Numbered from the stretch's first letter, positions 18,263-27,766 are shown. The stretch: DNA of 64,000 bases from Luminiphilus syltensis NOR5-1B (GCF_000158175.1 NZ_DS999411.1:2979747-3043746), one strand, 5' to 3'. Made by a program: numbers and translations. Notes: generated by a model not told the origin, from the sequence alone.

Positions 18263-19618
18263 ATGAATAAGAGAAATAAACGTACATACCCACACATTAA
18301 AAAACTAGGGATAGCTGTCATGGCGTTATTTTCAGGGGTTGTGTCACTGGCAGGCACCGCCGTGGCCAATGAAGCCAACCTAACCCGTTTCGGACCCGAG
18401 ACCTACGAGTTGGTCCGCGGAGAACCCCAGACACGGGTCGCCCATTTCAAAGCCATCGATGGCCCTGCCAAACTGATTCTTCAGGACAATGGCATCGACT
18501 ACGCAAAGATCAGTGTCAACGGTATCGAGGTTGCCGGTCCCGAGAGTTTCACCGGCGAGGGCGAAAGGGTTGTGCCGCTAACGCTGGCGAAAGACAACTC
18601 CATCGAGATTAAAGTGCCTGGAAAACCTGAAGGTTCGCTGGGCGTGCGCATTACCCAGCACACGGTGGCCGACGATATTGGCATCGTGCAGCAGGGCTAC
18701 TTTGGACTCAACACCACCGATATCGAACGTCAGCGGGAGCTCTATAAAACCCTTGGGTTTATCGGTGAGATTTATCCCGCCGGGCCGGAGACGAGTACGA
18801 CATTCGCCCGTTCGCTGGGCTTCCTCGATGACTACCTGATCCACGTGTCGCTGCACAGCCTGAAGAACCCTCCAGAGGTGCCCTTTGTCGACACGGTGCA
18901 GTTTCGTGGCGATTCGTTTCGTGAGGAACCTCCCTATGAAAAGCTAAACCACCTCGGTATGGCCTACGCCACCTATTCGACCACCGACCTTGATGGCGAT
19001 TACGAATACCTGAAGTCCCAGGGGCTGGATTTTTTATCAGCACCCACCGAAGCGCCCAACGGAGAACGGTTTGTGTTCTTTAGGGACGAGGATGGTATCT
19101 TCATCAAATTCATTCACACTGACGAAGGGCCGGAACCGACTCCTGGGCCCAACCTGGTGGAGCTGGTCAACACCAACATGAACGTGTCGGACCTCGAGCG
19201 ATCAGTAGCGTTCTATAAACTGCTAGGCTTCACGGAATCGGCGCCCGCATCTCAAGCGGGAGGCGGTGAATTCGCCGCTGCCCACGGGTTTGATGAGCCG
19301 ATTGCCTTTGAGGGGGTAGACCTCAGCCTCCCGGGGGACACCAACCGTGCCACCCTGCAATTGCGCCAGTGGACAACGCCCTACGATGGCAGCCCACCCT
19401 ACCCGGCTCCGGTCAATCACCTGGGTATTGATCGCATCAATTTTTATGTTGAAGACCTCACCCGGGCCATCAAGATCATGCAGGATCTTGGCTTTGAGCA
19501 ATTGGGCCCCATCGGCGGTATGCCCGAAATCGCCATCGTTTTCTTCTATGACCCGGATGGCATTAAGGTTCAGATCGCCGGGCCACAGAAGGGACTTCTC
19601 AAAGACGAGGAAGAATAA
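18263..19618 (+). CDS. Exported protein with two VOC (glyoxalase/bleomycin-resistance-type) domains
   Basis: A 451-residue protein with a Sec signal peptide (basic MNKRNKR, hydrophobic LGIAVMALFSGVVSLAGT, cleavage near AVA-NEA). After an N-terminal beta-rich region (about 40-140) come two VOC domains, about 145-275 (FGLNTTDIERQRELYKTLGF ... GIFIKFIHT) and 295-440 (NMNVSDLERSVAFYKLLGF ... DGIKVQIAGP). VOC enzymes are usually cytoplasmic metal-dependent lyases, isomerases or dioxygenases, so a secreted tandem is unusual. ATG 18263 is chosen because the signal peptide starts there; the in-frame TTG at 18221 is weaker. A terminator lies about 105 bp downstream. Confidence 0.8.
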   Translation: MNKRNKRTYPHIKKLGIAVMALFSGVVSLAGTAVANEANLTRFGPETYELVRGEPQTRVAHFKAIDGPAKLILQDNGIDYAKISVNGIEVAGPESFTGEGERVVPLTLAKDNSIEIKVPGKPEGSLGVRITQHTVADDIGIVQQGYFGLNTTDIERQRELYKTLGFIGEIYPAGPETSTTFARSLGFLDDYLIHVSLHSLKNPPEVPFVDTVQFRGDSFREEPPYEKLNHLGMAYATYSTTDLDGDYEYLKSQGLDFLSAPTEAPNGERFVFFRDEDGIFIKFIHTDEGPEPTPGPNLVELVNTNMNVSDLERSVAFYKLLGFTESAPASQAGGGEFAAAHGFDEPIAFEGVDLSLPGDTNRATLQLRQWTTPYDGSPPYPAPVNHLGIDRINFYVEDLTRAIKIMQDLGFEQLGPIGGMPEIAIVFFYDPDGIKVQIAGPQKGLLKDEEE

Positions 19619-19722
19619 GCCGGGCGTCACCGAGAACGCGATGTAATAATGGGGCAGTGAGTAGTATCAGCCTTATCATGTGCTGACGACTCATTGACCG
19701 ACATCACACTGCACAAAGAACG

Positions 19723-19750
19723 AAGCCCCGCCTTAGTGTGGGGCTTTTTT
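19723..19750 (+). terminator. Rho-independent terminator after the VOC gene
   Basis: Stem AAGCCCC / GGGGCTT with a 10-base loop, followed by a run of T to 19750. It is about 105 bp after the VOC stop codon and is oriented to end that transcript. Confidence 0.8.
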
Positions 19751-19807
19751 ATGGTTCATCGCAGCTTTCAGGGACCGACACGATGGACTCAAATAGCCTA
19801 AGGACTG

Positions 19808-19872
19808 TTTTCGCCCTTCGGGCGGCGTCGCTGCGCTCCGCCGTCCAAACTGCTCCTAGTCGTCGCAGTTTG
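19808..19872. repeat. REP-like cluster of stem-loops
   Basis: Three adjacent dyads are visible: GCCC-TTC-GGGC, then GGCG and CGCC flanking a GC-rich loop, then CAAACTGC (19846-19853) with GCAGTTTG (19865-19872). The first two resemble repetitive extragenic palindromes of gammaproteobacteria. No second copy is seen in this window, so repetition in the genome is unproven. Confidence 0.4.
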
Positions 19873-19911
19873 TCGAACGGGCACGCTGACTCGGCTGAAC
19901 AAACCCCCAAA

Positions 19912-19946
19912 TAAAAAAACCCACCGCCTGGTGGGTTTTTTTATTT
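19912..19946. terminator. Bidirectional terminator next to tRNA-Arg
   Basis: Stem CCCACC-GCCT-GGTGGG (19920-19935) flanked by an A run on the left and a T run on the right, so it can act on both strands. It lies just downstream of the minus-strand tRNA. Confidence 0.85.
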
Positions 19947-19949
19947 GGA

Positions 19950-20026
19950 TGGCGCGCCCGGCACGATTCGAACGTGCGACCCCCTGATTCGTAGTCAGGT
20001 ACTCTATCCAGCTGAGCTACGGGCGC
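19950..20026 (-). tRNA. tRNA-Arg (anticodon ACG)
   Basis: The minus strand folds as a tRNA: acceptor GCGCCCG / CGGGCGC, D-arm GCTCAGCTGGATAGAGT, anticodon loop CTACGAA with anticodon ACG, T-loop TTCGAAT in stem GCACG/CGTGC, and an encoded CCA end. It reads CGN arginine codons after A34 is changed to inosine. A terminator hairpin follows immediately. Confidence 0.97.
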
Positions 20027-20300
20027 GAGGTGCGGGATTATAGGGAGGTAAGGCACGCTATTCAAGTCCGTCCGACTCATCCCTCACGTCGATGTACCGG
20101 ATGTCGCCGGTGAAATGGGGTTTGAATCAAAGACCTGGGGCACTCGAGTGTCATGGCTGTGCAGGGCCTAGCCTTCTCGAGTTTAGCGACTAGTTCCAAC
20201 TGCCTGGGCGCAACACGTGGATCGACACGCGATTAAATGCCGCCGATCGATCGTAACGCGGCAAGATCACCCGTCCGATTGATGAATAGCGAGAGCAAGA

Positions 20301-21182
20301 CTAGGAACGGTCGGCAATGGCCTCTGCAATGGCGAGGGTATAGCGCGCCTGCTCGAGATGCAGGCGCTCGGTCATGCGGCCGTTTACCGTAATCACACCC
20401 TTGCCCTGATTCGTCGGGGCATTAAAAGCATCGACGATGGCCTGCGCGTCGTCGATGTCCACAGCGCTTGGAGAAAACACTCGATTGGCAACGTCGAGCT
20501 GGCTGGGATGAATCAGTGTCTTGCCATCGAAACCCAATGCACGGCCCTGATGGCATTCTACGGCCAAACCCTCTGGCTGCTTGATGTCATTGAACACACC
20601 ATCAATAGCCGACAATCCATAAGCTCGCGCCGCCATAACCACCTGCGACAGCGCCGGTAGAAAAACCGCGCGCTCAGCGTCGGGTTGTGCACGCAGATCT
20701 TTGGCGAGGTCGTTGGTACCGACTACAAGCGCGTCAAGCTGGGTGTCACCAGCCGCCCGAGCAATAGATTGCAGGTTTAGCACCGCCAACGGGGTTTCGA
20801 TCATTATCCATATCGTCGTATCACTCGAGCCCGCGCTATTGAGCGCCGATTGAACCGCGTGAACCTCTTCGGGGGTGGATACTTTCGGAACAAGAACCGC
20901 CGAGGGGGAATCAGCCATAATAGCCTGGAGGTCGTCAGCACCCCACTCACTGGAGAGGGCATTGATACGAACAACGATTTCACGGGTACCGTAATCCGTA
21001 GTGGCGATGGCGCTGGAGACTCTGGCCCTCGCGTCCGCCTTTTCATCAGGTGCAACCGCGTCCTCGAGGTCAAAAATCAGTACATCCGCGGGTAGTGATG
21101 CCGCCTTATCGAGCGCACGCACATTCGACCCCGGCATATAAAGACAGGATCGTCGGGGCTTAAAAGCAGATGAAGTCGTCAT
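20301..21182 (-). CDS. HpcH/HpaI-family CoA-ester lyase (CitE / malyl-CoA lyase-like)
   Basis: A 293-residue protein of the citrate-lyase-beta-like group: RSCLYMPGSNVRALDKAASL at the start, DVLIFDLEDAV (Mg-binding Asp), WIMIETPLAVLNL (Glu), and a C-terminal GFDGKTLIHPSQL. Family members cleave citryl-, malyl-, beta-methylmalyl- or citramalyl-CoA, or act as malyl-CoA thioesterases. Which one cannot be told here. ATG 21182 is taken since the conserved region begins soon after; the upstream ORF extension starts with a Cys-rich run unlike the family. The TetR gene lies 62 bp upstream on the same strand. Confidence 0.87.
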   Translation of the reverse strand: MTTSSAFKPRRSCLYMPGSNVRALDKAASLPADVLIFDLEDAVAPDEKADARARVSSAIATTDYGTREIVVRINALSSEWGADDLQAIMADSPSAVLVPKVSTPEEVHAVQSALNSAGSSDTTIWIMIETPLAVLNLQSIARAAGDTQLDALVVGTNDLAKDLRAQPDAERAVFLPALSQVVMAARAYGLSAIDGVFNDIKQPEGLAVECHQGRALGFDGKTLIHPSQLDVANRVFSPSAVDIDDAQAIVDAFNAPTNQGKGVITVNGRMTERLHLEQARYTLAIAEAIADRS

Positions 21183-21244
21183 GGTGTCAGCGCCACCGCA
21201 AGCGCAGGTTTGCACTGTGTGGTGGCACGATTAAACCAACAGCG

Positions 21245-21721
21245 TTAGCTCGCGAGTTGCTGAACCCAGGTCGACTGACCGCTGCGCTGGGTGAGCGCGC
21301 GGAGATCGCGAATACCCATAGGGGACAGCTGACGGGAGTAGAAATCGCGGAAATAGTTGCGTCCGAAGGTCTCGTCTAGCCGCGCGAGATCCTCATGCAA
21401 CGCCGCCATTTTGGGGGTGTCGGTAACGGAGAGCGTTCCACCCTGGAGGGCTTGTTCAATTCGCTCCTCATAGATAGAGCCGATAATGCTCTCGAGACAG
21501 GTGAAATACTGATAGATCGAACCCATGGCCACGCCGGCCTCTTCGGAGATCGTTTTCACCGCAACCCTACCGGATTTGCAGCGTTCGAAAACCATTTGAC
21601 AGGCTTGCTGTACCGACATCACGGTCATGCGCGATCGCGACTGGGTGGGTTTCTTTTTCATTCGAGGTGGACGCTGTGTAACCGATAGTGGCTGTACGCT
21701 ATTAGAGATCTTCTCGTGCAT
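21245..21721 (-). CDS. TetR-family regulator (short)
   Basis: A 158-residue protein with a TetR helix-turn-helix near residues 35-75 (ACQMVFERCKSGRVAVKTI, then SEEAGVAMGSIYQYF). The C-terminal ligand domain is about 80 residues, shorter than the usual 130-140, so it may be a reduced member or have lost its end. The ATG at 21721 follows GGAGGA. It is 62 bp upstream of the CitE-like gene on the same strand and may control it. Confidence 0.8.
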   Translation of the reverse strand: MHEKISNSVQPLSVTQRPPRMKKKPTQSRSRMTVMSVQQACQMVFERCKSGRVAVKTISEEAGVAMGSIYQYFTCLESIIGSIYEERIEQALQGGTLSVTDTPKMAALHEDLARLDETFGRNYFRDFYSRQLSPMGIRDLRALTQRSGQSTWVQQLAS

Positions 21722-22046
21722 TGTTTTCCTCCGGCAGATAAGCAGTGGTAAAACTTTCCCCTCGTCGGGATGCCAATAAGCTACCACCTAAATTCCAAAA
21801 ATACAATCTACCTTGTTTGTTTGTTTTCACAGGGCATGGAGAAGACGAAGATTGCCCACCAATAAACCCCAATGATTCGGGGGCTTACTGGTATACGTAC
21901 GGGGCCCAAACAACGTCGGACCATCGTAGATAAAAAAACAGTCCAGGAGGTTTGCCGGACTCCGATGCTTCACGCAACAATGGGGTCTCTGGGTGCAAGG
22001 ACCGAGGTACGAGGGCCAGGATGCGCGCCCCTCGGCGGAACGCCTG
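21722..22046. other. Non-coding stretch, 325 bp
   Basis: It lies between the histone-deacetylase-family gene (its downstream side) and the TetR gene (its upstream side), both on the minus strand. It should hold the TetR promoter. I see no gene, strong dyad or repeat. Confidence 0.5.
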
Positions 22047-23162
22047 TTAGGGAATCAGCACATCCAAACTGGTTTTCGCCGCATCGATCGCCACCTGCTG
22101 ATGGGGTTGCAGAGACTGACCCCCGAGGCCCGCGTGCAACGGCAAAAACGGATCTTCTGTGCTTGTCCTGATACCCGAGAGAGTCTCCATCACCGCAAGC
22201 CCAAAAAACGGCACCGTCCAGCTGTTATAGCCACCCTCGTGGGTCATTAACAGACGTCCACCACAATGCCGGTCCGCCGCCGCCAGTAACAGACTGGTCA
22301 GATTTCGATAGCTGTCGCTGGTCATCTGCATGCGTCCAAGAGGATCGTAGGCGCCGGCGTCAAAGCCTGAGGGGACAATAATCACTTCGGGTTGGTAGGC
22401 ATCGAGGGCGGGGATCACCACCTGTTCGAAGGCAGCTTCGTACGCACCCACACCGGACCCGGGCGGCAAGGGAATGTTGACATTGTAGCCCTCCCCGGCA
22501 GACTCTCCCCGCTCGTGGACATGCCCCGAATCAGGAGGAAAGCAGTTGTCCTGATGGATAGAAATAGTCAGGGCGCGAGGGTCATCGTAGAACGCACTTT
22601 GTGTACCGTTGCCGTGATGGACATCCCAGTCGACGAAGGCAATACGCTGCAAACCATGATCTTCAAGGGCTGAGAATCCGGCAATAGCGGCATTACCAAA
22701 CAGGCAAAATCCCATTCCAGCATCGGCTACTGCATGGTGACCGGGCGGCCTAACCAGAGCGTAGGCGTTATCCACATCACCGCTAAGCACCGCCTCGAGA
22801 GCGACCAGACAACCGCCCGCCGATAGCATTGCGATTTCAAAGCTGCCCGCCCCCATCGGAGTGAGTATGCCGGCGTCGCCACCACCACTGGCGCTGACCG
22901 TTTTGACGCGCTCAAGATGCTCTGGCGTGTGAAACCGCAGAATCTCCTCATCCCGCGCCATGCGCGGCCGCAGCGCCGTCATGTGCTGGTCCATACCCGA
23001 AACTTCCATCAAGTTTCTGAATCGGCGCTTGGTCTCGGGATTCTCTGCGTGAGTGTCAGGCTGGATCGGATTGCCATAAGGCAGTGGTCCGGCGTAGTTA
23101 CCCGTGTTGTGCCACATGTACAGTTCGTGACAGACAAAGCCAGTTTTTCGTGTTGCCGCCAT
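22047..23162 (-). CDS. Class II histone-deacetylase-family hydrolase (acetylpolyamine amidohydrolase-like)
   Basis: A 371-residue zinc hydrolase. Motifs are RPPGHHA (His142-His143), FVDWDVHHGNGTQ (Asp180, His182 zinc ligands) and a later VPSGFDAGAYDPLGRM, plus the catalytic GGYN segment. Bacterial members deacetylate polyamines or other small amides rather than histones. The ATG has GGAGGT about 6 bases upstream. It is not in an evident operon. Confidence 0.92.
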   Translation of the reverse strand: MAATRKTGFVCHELYMWHNTGNYAGPLPYGNPIQPDTHAENPETKRRFRNLMEVSGMDQHMTALRPRMARDEEILRFHTPEHLERVKTVSASGGGDAGILTPMGAGSFEIAMLSAGGCLVALEAVLSGDVDNAYALVRPPGHHAVADAGMGFCLFGNAAIAGFSALEDHGLQRIAFVDWDVHHGNGTQSAFYDDPRALTISIHQDNCFPPDSGHVHERGESAGEGYNVNIPLPPGSGVGAYEAAFEQVVIPALDAYQPEVIIVPSGFDAGAYDPLGRMQMTSDSYRNLTSLLLAAADRHCGGRLLMTHEGGYNSWTVPFFGLAVMETLSGIRTSTEDPFLPLHAGLGGQSLQPHQQVAIDAAKTSLDVLIP

Positions 23163-23229
23163 GGGCTACCTCCATTGTCGAGCGGCGCCCATAGCGGTAA
23201 CTAACGCCGTAATCATTTCAGTCTGCATG

Positions 23230-23260
23230 AAAAAAACGCCCGCAAAGCCATCCGCGGGCG
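23230..23260 (-). terminator. Rho-independent terminator after the amidohydrolase
   Basis: Read on the minus strand: stem CGCCCGC / GCGGGCG with a 10-base loop, followed by seven T. It is about 50 bp after the amidohydrolase stop codon. Confidence 0.88.
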
Positions 23261-23308
23261 GATTTGCCATGGCGTGCATTGCTGTCTAAAGCATTCCCGC
23301 GCGGTGCA

Positions 23309-25060
23309 TCAGTCTTGAGCTGAGGTTACCCGTTCACCGCGGAACCAGGTCTGCTCGGGAACAATATCCGAAACCGCCTCGATATCGCTACGATGCGGAT
23401 CAATGGGCAATACGATGAAGTCAGCTGATTTTCCGACCGCTAGTGATCCGGCGACCGCTGAGAGCCCCATTACTTCCGCGGCCTCGCTGGTCCATAAGGT
23501 CAGCGCGTCGTCGAGGCTAATCGCCTGCTCCGCCCAAAACGTTTCGTCACTGGCGTTGTTGTAGTGCTTTCTCGTTACCAATGATTCGATCGCAGGCCAG
23601 GGATTGATATCGATAGCAGCCGAGGGCCAATCGGACCCTGCAACAAGGGTTGCCCCAGCAGCCAGCAGATCTTTTGTTGGCCAATATTTGGAGCCTCTAG
23701 GCTCTCCCACCGCCTGAATCACCGAATTTATAATGGGTCGCGGATACCAGAGGTAGGGAGAAAAGTCTGCGGCAGCACCCAGCGATTTGAATCGCGGAAT
23801 ATCGGCGTCACTCACATAGCCCGCATGGGCCAGCGTTACCGCGTGGCCAGGACCATTCGCTTTGCGGGCGCCCTCTATAGCATCGAGGGCAAGGCGCACG
23901 GACCCATCACCAGCGGTGTGAATCTTGATACGAAAATCAGCGGCGTCGAAGGCACTCACAGAATCGAACAGTGAGTCTGTCGGGATCATTTGGGTGCCGT
24001 GACCGCCGTTAGAATGATTCGCGTCCGTCGTGTAGGCCTCAATCATCATGGCCGTTCGCGATGCCGTGGGCACGCCGTCGAGGAAAAACTTGATCGCCCG
24101 AGCATCGATGTTGGGAGATTGATACTCCTCCGCACGGGCGATGTAGTCGGATACAGGCAACTCAGAACCTGCAGGAACTTCAAGACTAAAACTCTGTTGA
24201 TAGAGCAAAGCGCGAACCGTTAATAAGCCCTTCTGATCCGCATCGGCATAGGCGTCCAGTTCGGGTACGTCCGTGCGCGCTTCAGCGAACGCGGTAAGAC
24301 CAAAACGATTGGCGATTTCGGAGACAGCGGCGATCGCGGCGACCGTCTGCTCATGGGAGTACGGCGGAATATTGCTCTCAACGAGCTTCGACGCGTATTC
24401 GAGGAGAATTCCATTGGGCACACCCGCGGCGTCCCGAACAATTTCTCCGCCCTCTGGGTCCTCGGCATCGGCGCCCGCAATGCCCGACAGCTGCAGCGCT
24501 TTGGTGTTCGCCCAGGAGTGGTGTCCGGAATCATCAGACAGCACTACCGGGTGGCCGTGGGAAACCGCATCGAGAAATTCGCGGGGCGATGAGATGTCGT
24601 TGTCGACAAAGAAATTGCTGTCCCACTGACCGCCGACAATCCACTCAGGTGCCGAATCATCGGCACTGCATTCACCTATGGTTTTTGCCAGCTCTTCAGG
24701 GGTGGCGCTGAACGGAAAATTGCACTCGTAGAGCAGCTTGCGCCCGCCCCAGACCGGATGCGAATGGGCATCCAGGAGACCGGGGAACACTGTCGCCCCG
24801 CCCAAATCGACGACCGCGGTATCCTCAGTCGCCAAAGCCGAGATAGTGGCGACATCGCCAATGGCCGAAATCTTCGATTCGGTGATCGCAAACCCTTCAG
24901 CCACAGAGCCGCTGCTGGCATCGGGGTACACGGTGGCGTTGATCACAATAGTATCGGGGCCGCTGGCCACAACACTATCGCCCTCGCAAGCCGAAATCGA
25001 CAGCAGGGGCACTAACATTACCCCCGCTTTCGCTAGCGTTAACCGTTTCTTCAAGTGCAT
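23309..25060 (-). CDS. Amidohydrolase-family lipoprotein (YtcJ-like)
   Basis: A 583-residue metal-dependent amidohydrolase with a lipoprotein signal (LLSISAC). Motifs of the amidohydrolase_3/YtcJ group are present: GGATVFPGLLDAHSHP with the metal-binding HSH, IKFFLDGVPTASRTAM with the family-typical FFLDG, DFRIKIHTAGDGSV, and VAGSDWPSAAIDINPW near the end. Substrates of the group are mostly unknown amides or N-formyl compounds. ATG 25060 starts a proper signal peptide; the in-frame upstream TTG is less likely. It ends a unit that begins with the TonB receptor 49 bp upstream, suggesting periplasmic hydrolysis of an imported ligand. Confidence 0.88.
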   Translation of the reverse strand: MHLKKRLTLAKAGVMLVPLLSISACEGDSVVASGPDTIVINATVYPDASSGSVAEGFAITESKISAIGDVATISALATEDTAVVDLGGATVFPGLLDAHSHPVWGGRKLLYECNFPFSATPEELAKTIGECSADDSAPEWIVGGQWDSNFFVDNDISSPREFLDAVSHGHPVVLSDDSGHHSWANTKALQLSGIAGADAEDPEGGEIVRDAAGVPNGILLEYASKLVESNIPPYSHEQTVAAIAAVSEIANRFGLTAFAEARTDVPELDAYADADQKGLLTVRALLYQQSFSLEVPAGSELPVSDYIARAEEYQSPNIDARAIKFFLDGVPTASRTAMMIEAYTTDANHSNGGHGTQMIPTDSLFDSVSAFDAADFRIKIHTAGDGSVRLALDAIEGARKANGPGHAVTLAHAGYVSDADIPRFKSLGAAADFSPYLWYPRPIINSVIQAVGEPRGSKYWPTKDLLAAGATLVAGSDWPSAAIDINPWPAIESLVTRKHYNNASDETFWAEQAISLDDALTLWTSEAAEVMGLSAVAGSLAVGKSADFIVLPIDPHRSDIEAVSDIVPEQTWFRGERVTSAQD

Positions 25061-25109
25061 TCTCCAGAGCAAAAAACAGGGGCAACCAACATCTTTACGC
25101 TACTACCGA

Positions 25110-27560
25110 TTACTCACCCATCACGTAATTGACCGTGAGGCCGTAGGTGCGAGGCATACCGTAGCTGCGAACAAACGGACCATTACCGCCCGTGTATGCG
25201 GAGGGGAAATAATCTTCATCGGTCAGATTCTTGACCCATGCCATGACCCGCCAGTCACCGTCAGCAGCGCCAATACCGACACGCGCATTGAACAAGGCGT
25301 AATCATCGGTGGCATCCTCGGGCCGGGGACCTCCAGTGGTCTCATCGGTGAAACTCACGTCGGCACCAACATCCATCATCAAGTCACTGCCAATCGCGAA
25401 TTCATAGCGGGCGAATGCGGTATAGGAAAACTCCGGCGTCATGGCCAGCTCCTGGCCCGACGCATCGACGAAATTGATGTTGTCAGGCCAGGAACTGGTC
25501 TCTCGATCGACTGCCTGCCACTTTTTCACTTCCGAGTCGAGATAGGCCATGTTGGCCGCCAGAGTCAGGCCGGAAACCGGCTGCCAGGTAATGTCCAGCT
25601 CAGCACCGGTAATCTCGGACTCATCCACATTGGTCAAACCGCCGATGTTACCGACAAAGGTGACCGCGGCGTCCTGCTCCTGCTTATCCTTGTAGTCGTA
25701 GTAGAAGAGGGCCGCATTCAGTTGCATCGTGCCGTCGAGCAGGGTCGATTTGGTGCCCACTTCGTACGCGGTCAACACTTCTTCGTCATAGGGAATCAGC
25801 TGGGTGGTCGTATTGGAGTTGGCGCCGTTGAAACCACCGGACTTAAAGCCATTGGAAATAGATGCATAGAACAGTGTTTCAGGGGTCGGCGTCCAATCAA
25901 GGCCGATCTTTCCTGTGGCACGTCCCGTATCGACAGTATCGGTATAAGGCTGGAAAGCCAGGTTGATGTCCGGGGTGCCGACGACTGCAAAGAAGTTTGT
26001 CGGCGATGTCGGAATATCATCGATGGTTCCGCAATCACCCGCCTGCAGCGAGGCACCAAAAGCACCGTTCAGGAACGCGGCGAGAGAACCGTCATCAGAA
26101 ACATAGGTGCAACCCGTCCAGTCACGCTCTTCCTTGGTGTAGCGAAGGCCACCGACCAGCGTCAGGGTATCGGTCAGCCGGTACTCGACGTGCCCGAATG
26201 CAGCCATCGACGTGGTTTCCTGCTCGTAAATGGTATCCAGCTGCAGAATCGGCCAGATGGAGAACGGTGCGGCACCAAATTCGACGCCACCCAGACCAAA
26301 TACTGAATCGGACATAAAGTAATTATAGGTCTCATCCATCTCGTCTTTGGAGTAATACACGCCTGCGACCCAATACAGGGAGTCAGTGGAGCCCGTCAGG
26401 CGAATCTCCTGACTGAACACGTCAAGATCGGTAGTGTTGATATTGCTGGAATCGTTGTAGAAGCCACCATCCCAATCGTTGGCTTCCTCACGCTCAAAGT
26501 TGGAGTAGCCCGTAATCGAGGTCAGTGTCATGCCCTCGAGGTCCCAATCAAGACGCGCCGACAGGTTCACGGTTTGGTTATCTCGCTCAGGGCGAAGATC
26601 GAAGGTGCGACCGGTTACCGGACTGGTATAGCTATTCGTCCACCCCGCTGCTGTGGCATCGCCCGTGGAGTACCAGGGCGGTGTTGCGCCAAAATCTGAG
26701 CCGTCAGGAAGAATGTAATCCCCCAACTGACGGTAGGGGTTGTTAAAGCTGGGCAATTCTTCATCGGTACCGTCGTAAGGGGTGTTGGCTCGATTTTCTG
26801 ATTGGTCATCGACATAGGCGCCGATAAGTTTGAGCGTCGCCGTGTCGCTCAGATCGAACTCAAGGGTGCCTCGCAAGGCGGTGACGTCCTGCTCGCCGAG
26901 TTCATCATTGTCGACGACGCTCTTCTGCCAACCTTCACCGCGCTGAATAGTTCTAAATGCCAGACGGCCTCGGGCATCGTCGCCCAACGGACCGGTCACA
27001 TAACCTTCGATATCGGCGGTATCAAACTTACCGTAGGTGGCGTTCAACCCCGCTCCGAAGGTATCACTCGCTCCATTACTGATGAAGTTGATCTGGCCAG
27101 CGGTCGTATTTCGGCCGTAGAGATCGCCCTGGGGACCTTTGAGTATTTCCACTCGATCGGTATCAAACAGCAGGCCCCGGGTCATCACGGTATAAGGCAT
27201 TGCCACTTCGTCGAAATAAATGCCGACGGTAGATGATGCCGCCGTGGAGTAATCCTGAAAGCCGACACCACGGATGGTATATAGCGGGACACCAGTTGCA
27301 GCAGTTTCGTTAACGGTCAGGCCCGGCGTATACATCGCAATCTCATCAGCCGATTGAATACCCAGCTCGCGAATTTGATCACCCGTGAACGTGTTGATAG
27401 CAATACCAATGTCATTGGCACTCTGCTCGCGCTTCTGGGCGGTAACCACCACCTCTTCAAGCTGCATCGCGTAAGCGGGTGCCACCAACGTGGCTGCCAC
27501 AACCGCGGCGGCGAGCGGGTGTAAAGAAAAACGGTGCCAGCTTTCGGGATTGGATTTCAT
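25110..27560 (-). CDS. TonB-dependent outer-membrane receptor
   Basis: An 816-residue receptor with a signal peptide (AAAVVAATLVAPAYA), the plug-domain start QLEEVVVTAQKREQ, plug motifs VEILKGPQGDLYGRNTTAG, and a C-terminal beta-barrel ending in an aromatic-rich strand (YGLTVNYVMGE). It belongs to the large CirA/FecA-like group that marine bacteria use for varied organic ligands. It is followed by the amidohydrolase lipoprotein and is divergent from an amidase-AtoE pair, so the ligand may be an amide-bearing compound; this is inference. Confidence 0.95.
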   Translation of the reverse strand: MKSNPESWHRFSLHPLAAAVVAATLVAPAYAMQLEEVVVTAQKREQSANDIGIAINTFTGDQIRELGIQSADEIAMYTPGLTVNETAATGVPLYTIRGVGFQDYSTAASSTVGIYFDEVAMPYTVMTRGLLFDTDRVEILKGPQGDLYGRNTTAGQINFISNGASDTFGAGLNATYGKFDTADIEGYVTGPLGDDARGRLAFRTIQRGEGWQKSVVDNDELGEQDVTALRGTLEFDLSDTATLKLIGAYVDDQSENRANTPYDGTDEELPSFNNPYRQLGDYILPDGSDFGATPPWYSTGDATAAGWTNSYTSPVTGRTFDLRPERDNQTVNLSARLDWDLEGMTLTSITGYSNFEREEANDWDGGFYNDSSNINTTDLDVFSQEIRLTGSTDSLYWVAGVYYSKDEMDETYNYFMSDSVFGLGGVEFGAAPFSIWPILQLDTIYEQETTSMAAFGHVEYRLTDTLTLVGGLRYTKEERDWTGCTYVSDDGSLAAFLNGAFGASLQAGDCGTIDDIPTSPTNFFAVVGTPDINLAFQPYTDTVDTGRATGKIGLDWTPTPETLFYASISNGFKSGGFNGANSNTTTQLIPYDEEVLTAYEVGTKSTLLDGTMQLNAALFYYDYKDKQEQDAAVTFVGNIGGLTNVDESEITGAELDITWQPVSGLTLAANMAYLDSEVKKWQAVDRETSSWPDNINFVDASGQELAMTPEFSYTAFARYEFAIGSDLMMDVGADVSFTDETTGGPRPEDATDDYALFNARVGIGAADGDWRVMAWVKNLTDEDYFPSAYTGGNGPFVRSYGMPRTYGLTVNYVMGE

Positions 27561-27766
27561 AGCAATGATCCTGATTTTTTGAGGTCTCTAGAGTTTCTGC
27601 TGTCCAATCGGTGTGGCTAATTGGTATGCTTTTGTTGTCGTAAAGATAATACGCATCTGGCGTCCAGAGTCGTTGACAAAACCGGACACCGTGTTGACAG
27701 ACTCTGGCTAATTTCCCGCTGCCGGTTTTGTGGCAATGCGGCCTGATTACCCTGATATCCCCATCC

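Larger units (their letters stand above)
19619..19949. other. Intergenic stretch rich in stem-loops, 331 bp
   Basis: This region between the VOC gene and tRNA-Arg contains two terminator hairpins and a cluster of inverted repeats described separately. No protein gene is supported. Confidence 0.6.

Noticed and set aside
24738..26306. A 522-codon open frame on the plus strand
   Set aside because: It runs antisense through the end of one real gene and the start of another (TonB receptor and amidohydrolase), which a real gene would not do, and shows no domain.
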